This document shows, one piece after another, positions 25,446 to 34,646 of a DNA stretch of 62,005 nt. Source of the DNA: Nostoc sp. CMAA1605 (GTDB lineage: Bacteria; Cyanobacteriota; Cyanobacteriia; Cyanobacteriales; Nostocaceae); contig NZ_PJIZ01000034.1 in NCBI RefSeq assembly GCF_021596505.1, forward strand, positions 1 to 62,005. The letters are read 5' to 3'. The first letter of the stretch is position 1. Each line of letters starts with the position of its first letter. The notes below the pieces were generated by a model. It was not told the DNA's origin and did no database searches. It saw only the letters and a program-made list of their open reading frames with translations. The translations under genes and the position numbers were made by a program.

Positions 25446-28030
25446 AACTTCAGGATAATGAATCTCTAAGACAATACGTGCTAGCTGCTATACCTTGGAA
25501 TCAACCACCTCTGGGTTTGCTCAATCCTGAACAAAAATCCCAATTAGAACAACGCCTAGAAACCCGTCGCTATCGACTGGGTGAAAAAATTTGGTCGAGT
25601 GAAGCAGGCGGATATCAGTTTTTAATTATTGCTGGTAAAGTCCGTCTGCGGGAGGAAGACACGGGTACTCCTCTGGCGGCTTTGGAGGTGGGAGATTGGT
25701 TTGGCGATTTGCAAAAAATCCCAGGGGATTATAAAGCTGTAGCAGCGACGAAAGAAGTAGTTGTGGCTTGTTGGGATACCAAACTCTGGGCGGAAATATC
25801 TAACTCGGATGTGGAAGATTTTTGGTTAGGTGTTGTGCAGCCAGAAATCCCCACAGTTGTCACCGAGACACAGGTATTTCAGCCTGCGACACCAGAACCT
25901 ACCCCAACCCCAACAGCCCAAAGTTACCCCTTTGTGGCTAGTTGGAATACGGCTGCGGCTTGTTTAACGATGGCAGCCCAACAGTTAAATAATCCTGTGA
26001 AATTAGAATGGGTACAACGCCAACTGCGGGGACAAAATCCTAAACAGGTGATGGAAGCAGGTGAGAAACTGGGCTTGGTTTTGCGCCGCTTAAACGTGAG
26101 TTGGAGTGAGTTACGCCAGTTATCATTCCCGGCTTTATTACACTGGGAATCACAGTCATGGGTAGTAGTTTATGGGATGAAAGGCGATCGCTTGATTGTC
26201 GCTAATCCCCAGCATCCTGATAGTATTTGTGAGAATCTGCCCCAATCCGTGGTAGAAGAGTCCTGGGATGGGCAGTTATGGCAAGTCGAACTCATCTCCC
26301 AACAAGAAAAATTTAATCTCAGTTGGTTTACGCCAGCCGTTTGGAAATACAAAGGACTATTAGGGGAAGTTTTACTAGCTTCCTTTACCTTGCAATTATT
26401 GGGTTTGGGGACACCACTAATTACCCAAGTGGTGATTGATAAAGTCATGGTGCAAGAGAGTTTACCCACTCTCGATGTCATGGCGATCGCGCTGTTATTT
26501 ATTGCGTTATTTGAGTCTATACTCGGTATTCTTAGGCTATTTATCTTTACCCACACAGCCAGACGCTTAGACTTAAGTTTATCAGCACAGTTATTCCGTC
26601 ATCTCATGCGCTTGCCCTTGGCTTATTTTGAGTCGAGGCGCGTCGGTGATACCGTCGCCAGAGTGCAAGAATTGGAACAAATCCGCCAATTTCTCACGGG
26701 TACAGCCCTAACGGTGATTTTAGATAGCATCTTTGCCGTCGTCTACTTGGTATTGATGTTTTACTACAATATTCCCCTTACCTTTGTGGCGTTGGCGGTG
26801 TTACCGTTGTTTGCGGCTTTAACCTTAGTAGCGACACCGATTTTACGGAACTGGTTAAACGAAACCTTTAACCGCAGTGCTGATAGTCAGTCATTTTTAG
26901 TAGAAACAGTCACGGGTATCCATTCTGTCAAAGCCCATGCTGCCGAATCTGTAGCGCGCGATCGCTGGGAAGGTTTATTTGCTCGTTTCGTGCGTACCGG
27001 CTTTAAAGCTTCCACTACTTCTAACATTAGCAGTAATATTGGCGACTTCCTCACTAATTTTTCTTCCCTGTTAATTCTCTGGTTCGGTGCGAAATTAGTC
27101 ATTGATAGACAGATGACAGTCGGGCAACTTGTAGCTTTTCAAATGTTATCTGGAAGGGTGACAGGGCCACTGTTAAGGTTAGTGCAGTTATGGCAAAATC
27201 TGCAACAAGTCTTACTCTCAGTAGATAGAATCGGTGATATTCTCAACGTCGCCCCAGAAGCCGAAATGGGGACGGGTTTAGTATTACCACCATTGAAAGG
27301 ACAAATAACTTTTGAACAGGTATTTTTCCGGTATAAGGCTAATACTGAACCTGTGGTGCGAGGGATTTCTTTTAATGTTGAACCAGGACAATTTGTCGGG
27401 ATTGTCGGGCGCAGTGGTTCGGGGAAAAGCACCCTATCAAAACTTTTGCAGCGACTCTATCAAATAGAATCTGGAAGGATTCTGATTGATGGATTTGATA
27501 TCAAGAGTGCTGATTTATCCTCATTGCGACAACAAATTGGTGTAGTTCTCCAAGAAGACTTTTTATTTAATGGTTCTATCTTGGAAAATATCACCCTTGG
27601 TAATCCTGATATTACCGCCGAACAAGTTGTACAAGCAGCCAGAATGGCGGTAGCCCACGATTTCATTAGTCAATTACCCTATGGCTATGAGACTAATGTG
27701 GGAGAAAGGGGTACAGCTTTATCGGGAGGACAAAGACAACGTATTGCTTTAGCAAGATTGTTTCTTTCCGATGCGCCGATTTTAGTCTTAGATGAAGCGA
27801 CTAGTGCTTTAGATAGTGAAACTGAGCAGCAAGTATTGCAAAATTTGCAAGCAATTTCCACTAACCGGACTGTGTTTTTGATTGCTCACCGTTTTGCACC
27901 TTTGAAACGCGCTGATCAGATTTTCGTGTTAGAAAAAGGTGTAATTGCTGAACGCGGAACTCATACAGAATTATTACAGCAAAAGGGTTTGTATTGGTCT
28001 TTGTATCAGCGTCAGCAAGCGAATGTGTAA
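25394..28030 (+). CDS. ABC exporter with CRP-like and degenerate C39 domains
   Basis: An 878-residue type I secretion-type exporter. Domains in order: a cyclic-nucleotide-binding-like fold (about 55-145); a Pro/Thr linker; a C39 peptidase-like domain (about 178-305); six membrane helices (about 315-600); an ATPase domain with [22 protein letters not shown] and ILVLDEATSALD. The peptidase triad is lost: the Cys position is T186 (NTAAAC), the His is S255 (QSWVV) and the Asp is N271 (ANP). It should therefore dock a substrate without cutting it, as the HlyB-type C39-like domain does. It overlaps the PpiC gene by 52 bases. No HlyD partner is adjacent. Confidence 0.93.
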   Translation: MASGENSKADSQITGELKLQDNESLRQYVLAAIPWNQPPLGLLNPEQKSQLEQRLETRRYRLGEKIWSSEAGGYQFLIIAGKVRLREEDTGTPLAALEVGDWFGDLQKIPGDYKAVAATKEVVVACWDTKLWAEISNSDVEDFWLGVVQPEIPTVVTETQVFQPATPEPTPTPTAQSYPFVASWNTAAACLTMAAQQLNNPVKLEWVQRQLRGQNPKQVMEAGEKLGLVLRRLNVSWSELRQLSFPALLHWESQSWVVVYGMKGDRLIVANPQHPDSICENLPQSVVEESWDGQLWQVELISQQEKFNLSWFTPAVWKYKGLLGEVLLASFTLQLLGLGTPLITQVVIDKVMVQESLPTLDVMAIALLFIALFESILGILRLFIFTHTARRLDLSLSAQLFRHLMRLPLAYFESRRVGDTVARVQELEQIRQFLTGTALTVILDSIFAVVYLVLMFYYNIPLTFVALAVLPLFAALTLVATPILRNWLNETFNRSADSQSFLVETVTGIHSVKAHAAESVARDRWEGLFARFVRTGFKASTTSNISSNIGDFLTNFSSLLILWFGAKLVIDRQMTVGQLVAFQMLSGRVTGPLLRLVQLWQNLQQVLLSVDRIGDILNVAPEAEMGTGLVLPPLKGQITFEQVFFRYKANTEPVVRGISFNVEPGQFVGIVGRSGSGKSTLSKLLQRLYQIESGRILIDGFDIKSADLSSLRQQIGVVLQEDFLFNGSILENITLGNPDITAEQVVQAARMAVAHDFISQLPYGYETNVGERGTALSGGQRQRIALARLFLSDAPILVLDEATSALDSETEQQVLQNLQAISTNRTVFLIAHRFAPLKRADQIFVLEKGVIAERGTHTELLQQKGLYWSLYQRQQANV

Positions 28031-28052
28031 TTAAGGGGTATGGGGAATAATG

Positions 28053-28132
28053 GTAGGGTGTGTTAGCGATAGCGTAACGCACCTAGCCTAATGTTTTGGG
28101 TGCGTTACGGCTTACGCCTAACACACCCTACT
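28053..28132. repeat. 80-bp palindromic dispersed repeat
   Basis: GTAGGGTGTGTTAG (28053-28066) and CGTAACGCACC are mirrored by GGGTGCGTTACG and CTAACACACCCTAC, giving a long imperfect stem with a central loop. This is a common repeat type in Nostoc genomes. It lies between the exporter and the ATPase gene and may end transcription. Confidence 0.8.
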
Positions 28133-29418
28133 ACTCAAGTTCTCTACAAACCTTTAAGATAAAGATTTCGGCTTGACTTTAGCAAAGATGGGTGATGATA
28201 TGGATAGCGAGGTTATACAGTGATTGTATATGTCTGACGATTTGTTAAAGTCCTTTCAACAAGCATACAGAAATTTAGAGTTATTGCCACTTATTCAGAC
28301 AAGAGATTTAGAGAGATTTAGGGTGGATTATGGTGATGATGTGATTGCTGAATTAGAGCAGTTGGTTGAAGATAGCCCTAATGGTGATGGCAAGATTATT
28401 TTTACAGGACATCGTGGTTGTGGCAAGTCTACTTTGTTAGCGGAGTTTAGCAGGCGATCGCAAGACCGTTATTTCGTGGTTTTGTTCTCTATTTCAGACA
28501 CAATTGAAATATCTGATGTCAATCATATCAATATTTTATTTTCTATTGCTGTAAATTTAATGTACGAAGCGGAAGCTCTGAAAGTGGAGATTCCTAAGTC
28601 TACAAAAGATGCTTTGTATAAATGGTTTGCAACTCGGACTAAGACAGAAGAATTTAATCTTGAGGCGGAAAATTCCCTGGGTTTCGATTTACTTAAATTA
28701 ATTAGTAATAAGTTAAAAGCTGATGCGGCTGTCCGCTATGAAATTAAGCAGGAATTTGAGAGAAAAATTTCTGATTTAATTGCGCGAATTAATGAAATTG
28801 CAGCTATTATTCATGTCGCTACAAAAAAAGATGTTTTAGTGATTATTGATGATTTAGATAAACTAGAATTAGAAAGAGTCAATGATATTTATCGAGATAA
28901 TATTAAGGCTCTATGTCAACCAAATTTTAGAATTATTTATACAATACCCATTGCTGTTTTAAGAGACAAGTTTCTCAGACCACTAATTGAGACAGAAACT
29001 AATGACCAAGTTGTGGTCATGCCTGTATTAAAATTATTTGAACAAGGGCAAAATCGTCAACCTCATGCCCAGCCTCGCCCACAAGCGAAAAATATTTTAT
29101 GTGAAATCTTACAAAAGCGGATTCCTGCTGCACTTATAGAATTACAAGCAGTAGAAGATATTGTTGTTAATAGTGGTGGTGTGTTGCGAGAGTTGGTGAG
29201 AATTGCTAATGAATGCTGTCGTATTTGTTTGCGGTTAATTCGGCGTAAACCAGGACAGGCGGTAGTCATTAATCAGCAAATTTTAGACGAAGCAATTAAT
29301 AATATTCGCAATGATTTTGCTGTACCTTTGGGGAAAATTGACTATATAGGAATCATATTTGATTTCTGAAAAAAACTGCGAGATAATACGGTCAGAGAGA
29401 CCTGTCTAATAAAGAACA

Positions 29419-29937
29419 ATGATAAACCAGCATCTAGAAATGGCGATACCTGCGGCGGACGTAGTGATCGCAGAACTACAAGAATTTATAGATAGTCATC
29501 CAGATGCTCGTGAAGTAAGAAAAGCTTTGGCAGTAAAACTAGTTTATCAAGGTTACAAGTATGAAGAAATTCAAACAATTTTAGATGTGTCAGTTGGTTC
29601 AATAACAAGCTGGAAGCAAGCTTACCAGGAAAATGGAATTTTGGGTTTGCGCTTAAACTATAAAGGCAGAAAAAGTTATTTGAGTGATGAACAGTTCCTC
29701 CAAGTATTAAGTTGGTTGCAAACTAAAGAAATTTGGGAGCTGGGTGAACTGGAATATAAATTAGCATTTGAATATGATGTCATCTACGAATCGAAACGAA
29801 GTTACTATGATTTATTTGAAGCAGCAGGAATTAGTTGGAAAAAGACTACAGGCTTGAATCCAAAGGCTGATCAAGAGGTGGTGGCGGCAAAAAAAAACAA
29901 ATTGAAACATTGCTGGCAAGCAACAGAGAGGAGATAG
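29419..29937 (+). CDS. IS630 transposase, DNA-binding part (orfA), copy 2
   Basis: The same 172-residue helix-turn-helix frame as in copy 1. The run of nine A residues at 29889-29897 is the site for a -1 shift (AAA AAC re-read as AAA AAA C), which fuses it to the catalytic frame. Confidence 0.93.
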   Translation: MINQHLEMAIPAADVVIAELQEFIDSHPDAREVRKALAVKLVYQGYKYEEIQTILDVSVGSITSWKQAYQENGILGLRLNYKGRKSYLSDEQFLQVLSWLQTKEIWELGELEYKLAFEYDVIYESKRSYYDLFEAAGISWKKTTGLNPKADQEVVAAKKNKLKHCWQATERR

Positions 29938-30497
29938 AAGCACGAAAGCTGAGAGTATTACTAATAGATGAGTGTCATTTATTATGGGGAGACGTAACTG
30001 GTTATGTTTGGGGAAGAACTGACCAAGAGATAGCAATTGAAGTCGTTAATGAACGAGATAAGCAGACATATTATGGTGCAGTTGATTATCTCGACGGAAA
30101 GCTACTCTTGAAAGCATATAATGCTGGTAATTCAAAGAATACGATTGATTATTTACGTTATTTATTAGACCAGTCTCCCGACCAAAGATTGCTTCTTATT
30201 TGGGATGGTGCTTCTTATCATCGTTCACATTTAGTTCAAGACTTTTTAGGCGAGATAAATCAAGGTTTACCGCCAGAAAAATGGAAAATTCATTGCATTC
30301 GTTTTGCTCCTAATTGTCCATCGCAAAATCCTATAGAGGATATTTGGTTACAAGCGAAAACCTGGATTCGACGCTTTTGTGCTTTAATTCCAACATTTCG
30401 CCATTTAAAGTGGATGTTTGAGTGGTTTCTCCGAAATACTATGTTTGATTTTATGTCCCTTCAGATGTACGGAGTTTTTTCAGAAATCAAATCCTAG
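29910..30497 (+). CDS. IS630 transposase, catalytic part (orfB), copy 2
   Basis: The same catalytic frame as in copy 1, with the DDE residues in LLIDECH, LIWDGASYH and NPIEDIW. It depends on the frameshift from orfA for expression. Confidence 0.93.
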   Translation: MLASNREEIEARKLRVLLIDECHLLWGDVTGYVWGRTDQEIAIEVVNERDKQTYYGAVDYLDGKLLLKAYNAGNSKNTIDYLRYLLDQSPDQRLLLIWDGASYHRSHLVQDFLGEINQGLPPEKWKIHCIRFAPNCPSQNPIEDIWLQAKTWIRRFCALIPTFRHLKWMFEWFLRNTMFDFMSLQMYGVFSEIKS

Positions 30498-30669
30498 TCC
30501 TATACCATCTTGCAAACTACATATCAGAACTTTATGCCTGATGATCCCAAAGAACCTGAGTTTTTAGACTTACTTCACGGGCTTTATGTTTTGGAATATC
30601 GCAATCGTAAGAACTGGTATGATGTTCACCCCATCGTTGTAGAACTCTTGAGAGAGCAGGGTTTCATCA

Positions 30670-32298
30670 ATGACAATTAATGAACTATTTGATGATGATG
30701 ACAATCTAGATGCTTATGATGATTTAATTGTCAGCATTCAAGCCAAAGAACAGGGTTTGAGTTTGCTGATAGCTGTCTGCGATGATTTGAATTTTCGAGA
30801 GCAAATTATCGAGCAGTATGAAACAGAATTACAACCAGAAATCCGTCCTTATCGTGTGACATTACCCAGAGGTGAGCCAAGTTTGAGAGCTGCTATTGCT
30901 CACTTAGTGGAGAATGAAGCATATTTGCAGCAACATCAACCAGCAGTAATTACGGTGACTGGTGCAGAACAGCTTTATTTTCTCAAACTGGGAGAGGCGC
31001 GTTCTGAGCAAGAAATATTTTTCGGTTATTTGCAGTGGACTAGAGAAGCTTTAAGGGAATTTCCTTTTGCTATTGTCTTGTGGGTGACTAATCAGCTTTT
31101 AGTTAGTTTGATTAAAAAAGCTCCTGATTTTTGGAGTTGGCGCAACGGTGTTTTTCACTTTATATCTAGGAAGAAAAACACTGTTTCTAGTAGAGAATTA
31201 GAGCCAATTCGTTCTGCTTTTATTGGTCATGAAATCTCAAACTTTGATGATGACAATCCTTACTTACTACCAATAGAAGATTTGCAAAGATTCATTCAGG
31301 ATGCGGAACAACGGGGTGAAAAAGATGCAACTTTAGCGACTTTGTATTTTAATTTAGGCAATATTTATAAAAAAAGACTGGAAAGAGGTGAATTTCAAGA
31401 TTACCAAAAAGAGCAAGAATTAGCAATTAAGTATTTAAGCAAAGCTGTAGAACTGCAAAAAGAGTTAGGTTTAGAAAAAGACTTAGCTCTTAGCCTCAAC
31501 AACTTAGCAGCACTCTACCGTTCCCAAGGGAAATACAGCGAAGCCGAACCCTTGTTCATCCAAGCTTTGGCTCTGTCGCGCAAACTTCTGGGTGAAGAAC
31601 ATCCAGATGTCGCACTTAACCTCAATAACCTAGCTCTACTCTACTCCTTCCAAGGGAAATACAGCAAAGCCGAACCTTTGCACATCCAAGCTTTGGCACT
31701 GTCGCGCAAACTCCTGGGTGAAGAACATCCAGATGTCGCCTTTCGCCTTAACAACCTAGCTTATCTCTACGACTCCCAAGGGAAATACAGCGAAGCTGAA
31801 CCCTTGTACATTCAAGCTTTGGCTCTCAGGCGCAAACTCCTAAGTGAAGAACATCCATCTGTGGCCACTAGCCTCAACAACTTAGCGACACTCTACTACT
31901 ATCAAGGGAAATACAGCGAAGCCGAACCCTTGTACATCCAAGCTTTGACACTATGGCGCAAACTCTTAGGTGAAGAACATCCAGATGTCGCCACTAGTCT
32001 TAACAATTTAGCAGCACTCTACAAATCCCAAGGGAAATACAGCGAAGCCGAACCCTTGTACATCCAAGCTTTGGCACTGTCGCGCAAACTCCTGGGTGAA
32101 GAACATCCATCTGTCGCCACTAGCCTCAACAACCTAGCGGGATTCTACTACTCTCAAGGAAAATACAGCGAAGCCGAACCCTTGTATATCCAAGCTTTGG
32201 ATATTTTAGAGCATTGTTTAGGAGTAAATCATCCTAATACTGTTATAGTGCGTAAAAATTTAGCATATTTGCGCGACTCTCTCACCTCAGAACAATAA
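30670..32298 (+). CDS. TPR protein with degenerate ATPase-like N-terminus
   Basis: A 542-residue protein. Residues 1-190 have the strand pattern of a P-loop ATPase (LSLLIAVCDDL, PAVITVTGAEQLYF, PFAIVLWVTNQLL), but the P-loop itself is missing: AVCDDLNFREQI stands where GxxGxGKS should be. From about 275 there are six 42-residue TPR units almost identical to those of the 8363-11404 protein, plus a diverged last one. It begins 11 bases inside the end of the upstream ATPase gene, so an active ATPase and a pseudo-ATPase/TPR sensor were co-translated. With the partner broken, this protein may lack its expression coupling or its function. Confidence 0.85.
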   Translation: MTINELFDDDDNLDAYDDLIVSIQAKEQGLSLLIAVCDDLNFREQIIEQYETELQPEIRPYRVTLPRGEPSLRAAIAHLVENEAYLQQHQPAVITVTGAEQLYFLKLGEARSEQEIFFGYLQWTREALREFPFAIVLWVTNQLLVSLIKKAPDFWSWRNGVFHFISRKKNTVSSRELEPIRSAFIGHEISNFDDDNPYLLPIEDLQRFIQDAEQRGEKDATLATLYFNLGNIYKKRLERGEFQDYQKEQELAIKYLSKAVELQKELGLEKDLALSLNNLAALYRSQGKYSEAEPLFIQALALSRKLLGEEHPDVALNLNNLALLYSFQGKYSKAEPLHIQALALSRKLLGEEHPDVAFRLNNLAYLYDSQGKYSEAEPLYIQALALRRKLLSEEHPSVATSLNNLATLYYYQGKYSEAEPLYIQALTLWRKLLGEEHPDVATSLNNLAALYKSQGKYSEAEPLYIQALALSRKLLGEEHPSVATSLNNLAGFYYSQGKYSEAEPLYIQALDILEHCLGVNHPNTVIVRKNLAYLRDSLTSEQ

Positions 32299-32330
32299 AA
32301 TTCAAGTTCCTAACCTCATCAGTCAAGTGT

Positions 32331-32579
32331 TTATCTCCAAGTTTCGTGTTCCGAACTCGAAGTTTCATGCTCTGAACTTGAAGTGTCATGCTCGGAACAC
32401 CAAGTTTTGTGTTCTGAACTCGAAGTTTTATGCTCTGAACTCCGAGTTTTATGCTTTGAACTCAAAATTTCGGGTTCTGATCTCGAAGTTTTGTGTTTCA
32501 AAGGAGGATGTTCTTGTTGTGAGGTGAAATCATGTTTGTTTTCAAGCGATTGGCTAGATATCGCTCTCAATTTAATCAT
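32331..32579 (-). CDS. Heptapeptide-repeat small protein (right copy), doubtful
   Basis: An ATG-started frame of 82 codons. After MIKLRAISSQSLENKHDFTS come eight heptads (LKHKTSR, SEPEILS, SKHKTRS, SEHKTSS, SEHKTWC, SEHDTSS, SEHETSS, SEHETWR) from 21-bp DNA units at 32334-32501. The segment before the heptads (DFTSQQEH) is also preserved in the left copy (HFTSKQER), and both end in a W-R dipeptide just before the stop. Both copies converge with a TPR gene. The conserved reading frame argues for a real protein, but 21-bp repeats would keep any frame; expression is unknown. Confidence 0.4.
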   Translation of the reverse strand: MIKLRAISSQSLENKHDFTSQQEHPPLKHKTSRSEPEILSSKHKTRSSEHKTSSSEHKTWCSEHDTSSSEHETSSSEHETWR

Positions 32580-32599
32580 ATCTATTTTTCAGCGATCGC

Positions 32600-33060
32600 T
32601 CACACCCTATCATCTTTGTAATTCCCTACACAAATCAAAATTGAGAAATTATTTTGTGGGGAAACTTTGACTTTTACTGATGAATTTTATCAATCAAGAA
32701 CTATCAAATTTTAGCGATAAATATAGTTGTCATCTGACTGATGAGATTGCTAAACACCAACCTAAATAAATTATTAAAAATAATTGTACAAGATTTGGTA
32801 AAACCAACGTCATTTTACTTACTTATTTCATAGTAATTATGGGCTAGAGGGCGAATTTGTCCCTGAAAAACTGCACTGTCAGTTTTAACAATTACGAAAA
32901 ATTAGGTGGTTTAAGTCCCCTGCTTCTATCAAGCCGCAAGTTTTGTGGCAGGGTTTAAATCCCCGTTACAACACGTAACTGCGTTAGCGTAGCGGGACGT
33001 TAGTCCATTGCGAATTGCGAATTGCGAATTGTTTTAATGCTGCCAAAAAACAGTTAGATT
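32600..33060. other. Intergenic region without recognised gene
   Basis: AT-rich DNA with a CCCCTG...CAGGGTTTAAATCCCC segment (about 32918-32963). At 32981-33031 it carries the inverted counterpart of the GCAATTC block at 24280-24332. GAGGAGA at 33065-33071 is the likely ribosome site of the following gene. Confidence 0.6.
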
Positions 33061-33079
33061 ATTTGAGGAGACACTACCA

Positions 33080-34519
33080 ATGCCCAATAATGATATCAGT
33101 ATTAAATCAAATTGTTTTGACGGGCAAGATTCCACTTACATCTCCTCTTCTAATACTCTTAAGACTGAAAATTACTCTAGTTCACAATTTAATACTCGCA
33201 GTAGTTCTGTTTCCACAACAGAAGCTAGTGCTACTAGTAACTATAGTTCTCGTAATGGTTATGGCTTAATTGATGCCTCTAAATCAGTTTCGCAAGCGGC
33301 TGGACAAAATCCCTACAGTGAAGTGGCTGATACGGGTGGGAATAATTGGGGTTTAGATATGATTAAAGCCCCAGAAGTTTGGCAAAATGGACACACAGGT
33401 AGTGGAACTGTAGTGGCAGTCATAGATACTGGTGTGGACTACAACCACGAAGATTTAAAAAATAATATTTGGACTAATACTAAAGAAATTGCCGGTAACG
33501 GCATTGATGATGATGGTAACGGTTATGTAGATGATGTGCGGGGGTGGAATTTTAACGGGAACAATAACGAAACCTATGATGATAACGGACATGGAACTCA
33601 TGTTTCTGGGATTATTGCAGGTGAGAATAATGGTTATGGCGTGACTGGCGTTGCTTACAATGCCAAAATTATGCCAATCAAGGTGTTAAATAGTTCTGGC
33701 TCTGGTTCCTATAGTGCGATCGCTAACGGCATCTACTACGCTGTAGATAATGGTGCAGATGTCATTAACCTCAGCTTGGGTGGTGATTTTTCTAGTCAGA
33801 CACTCAAATCAGCCATTGAATACGCCAGCAGTAAAGGGGTAATTGTCGTCATGGCCGCAGGTAATGATGGCGGTTCAGTACCCGGCTACCCGGCGCGCTA
33901 TGCAAATAACTCAGGAATTGCGGTTGGGGCTGTGAATCAAGCAGGTGATTTAACAGACTTCTCTAACCGTGCGGGTAGCAATGAACTGGCTTATGTCACA
34001 GCCCCAGGACAAAGCGTTTACTCTACTCTTCCAGGGAATGAATACGCCAGTTATAGCGGGACATCAATGGCTTCACCCTATGTTGCTGGTGTAGTCGCTT
34101 TGATGCTGAGTGCTAACCCGAATTTGACCGAAAGCCAAGTCCGTCAAATCATTACCGGTACCGCAGGCAATAGCAATAACAGTAACAATAACAATTCTTC
34201 AACACCCAACTCTGGCTTTGACTTAAGTCCGATGTTGGATGAATTTTTCAAGAGCTTTCCCAGCAATAGCCCATTCAATCAAACTCCTGATTTTAGTTTC
34301 CCATCTCTATCGGAAGTCAACACCGTTTCCGTCATGAGCAACAACCAAACAACCGCCTCTCCCAAGACTGAATCTAGATTTCAGTATTACGGGGATGGTT
34401 CAATGAATAGTTTGGCTAACAGTCCAACCGATATTAATGACGGTATGGATATTGATTTTGGGCAATTAATTAAGGAGATTACTAGACAACTAGATAATTA
34501 CCGAAAACTGTTAGGGTAG
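33080..34519 (+). CDS. Subtilisin-family serine protease (S8)
   Basis: A 479-residue protease with the full catalytic triad: Asp in VVAVIDTGVDYNHEDL, His in NGHGTHVSGII, Ser in GTSMASPYVAGVV. Acidic repeats after the Asp (DDDGNGYVDD) suggest calcium binding. No classical signal peptide is seen; the N-terminus is a Ser/Thr-rich propeptide-like region leading into GYGLIDASKSV and NNWGLDMIKAPEVW. The C-terminus after a Asn/Ser-rich linker is unique. It is 1.5 kb from the peptide cluster and is separated by cobU, so a role there is not supported. GAGGAGA precedes the ATG. Confidence 0.93.
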   Translation: MPNNDISIKSNCFDGQDSTYISSSNTLKTENYSSSQFNTRSSSVSTTEASATSNYSSRNGYGLIDASKSVSQAAGQNPYSEVADTGGNNWGLDMIKAPEVWQNGHTGSGTVVAVIDTGVDYNHEDLKNNIWTNTKEIAGNGIDDDGNGYVDDVRGWNFNGNNNETYDDNGHGTHVSGIIAGENNGYGVTGVAYNAKIMPIKVLNSSGSGSYSAIANGIYYAVDNGADVINLSLGGDFSSQTLKSAIEYASSKGVIVVMAAGNDGGSVPGYPARYANNSGIAVGAVNQAGDLTDFSNRAGSNELAYVTAPGQSVYSTLPGNEYASYSGTSMASPYVAGVVALMLSANPNLTESQVRQIITGTAGNSNNSNNNNSSTPNSGFDLSPMLDEFFKSFPSNSPFNQTPDFSFPSLSEVNTVSVMSNNQTTASPKTESRFQYYGDGSMNSLANSPTDINDGMDIDFGQLIKEITRQLDNYRKLLG

Positions 34520-34646
34520 GGAATGGGGAATGGGGCATTGGGCATGGGGAATGGGGCATGGGGCATTGGGCATTGGTAATATCCTCTGTTCCTCTATACC
34601 CTTACACCCTCACACCCTTACACCCCTATCTACAAAGGAAACAGCT

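Larger units (their letters stand above)
29347..30502 (+). mobile_element. IS630-family insertion sequence, copy 2 (1156 bp)
   Basis: Same length, ends and encoded proteins as the element at 11815-12970, in the opposite orientation. TA repeats flank it at 29345-29346 and 30503-30504. Since the interrupted gene can be rebuilt exactly, this insertion must be recent. Confidence 0.95.
28230..30680 (+). pseudogene. P-loop ATPase gene interrupted by IS630 copy 2
   Basis: The N-terminal part (28230 to 29346) codes for about 373 residues of a P-loop NTPase: FTGHRGCGKSTLLAEF (Walker A) and VLVIIDDLDKLE (Walker B), with a helical C-terminal half. At codon YTI the IS630 element enters. Removing the element and one TA joins GACTA-TA to CCATCTTG in frame and restores about 58 more residues to a TAA at 30678-30680 (ending LREQGFINDN). 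The next gene starts inside this restored end (ATG at 30670), so the two formed a coupled operon. The truncated protein gains about 8 residues from the IS. The gene is presumably inactive now. It resembles AAA/STAND ATPases of conflict systems; this is inference. Confidence 0.88.

Noticed and set aside
25394..28030. HetC identity for the exporter
   Set aside because: HetC-like architecture is possible, but no heterocyst genes (such as hetP) adjoin it and nothing here separates HetC from other exporters of this type.
32327..32670. Plus-strand frames opposite the heptad-repeat ORF
   Set aside because: Any frame stays open in 21-bp repeats; only the minus strand keeps the motif shared with the left copy.
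33080..34519. Subtilase as the processing protease of the peptide cluster
   Set aside because: cobU, a further gene and a terminator lie between, and the C39 exporter already supplies the leader peptidase.
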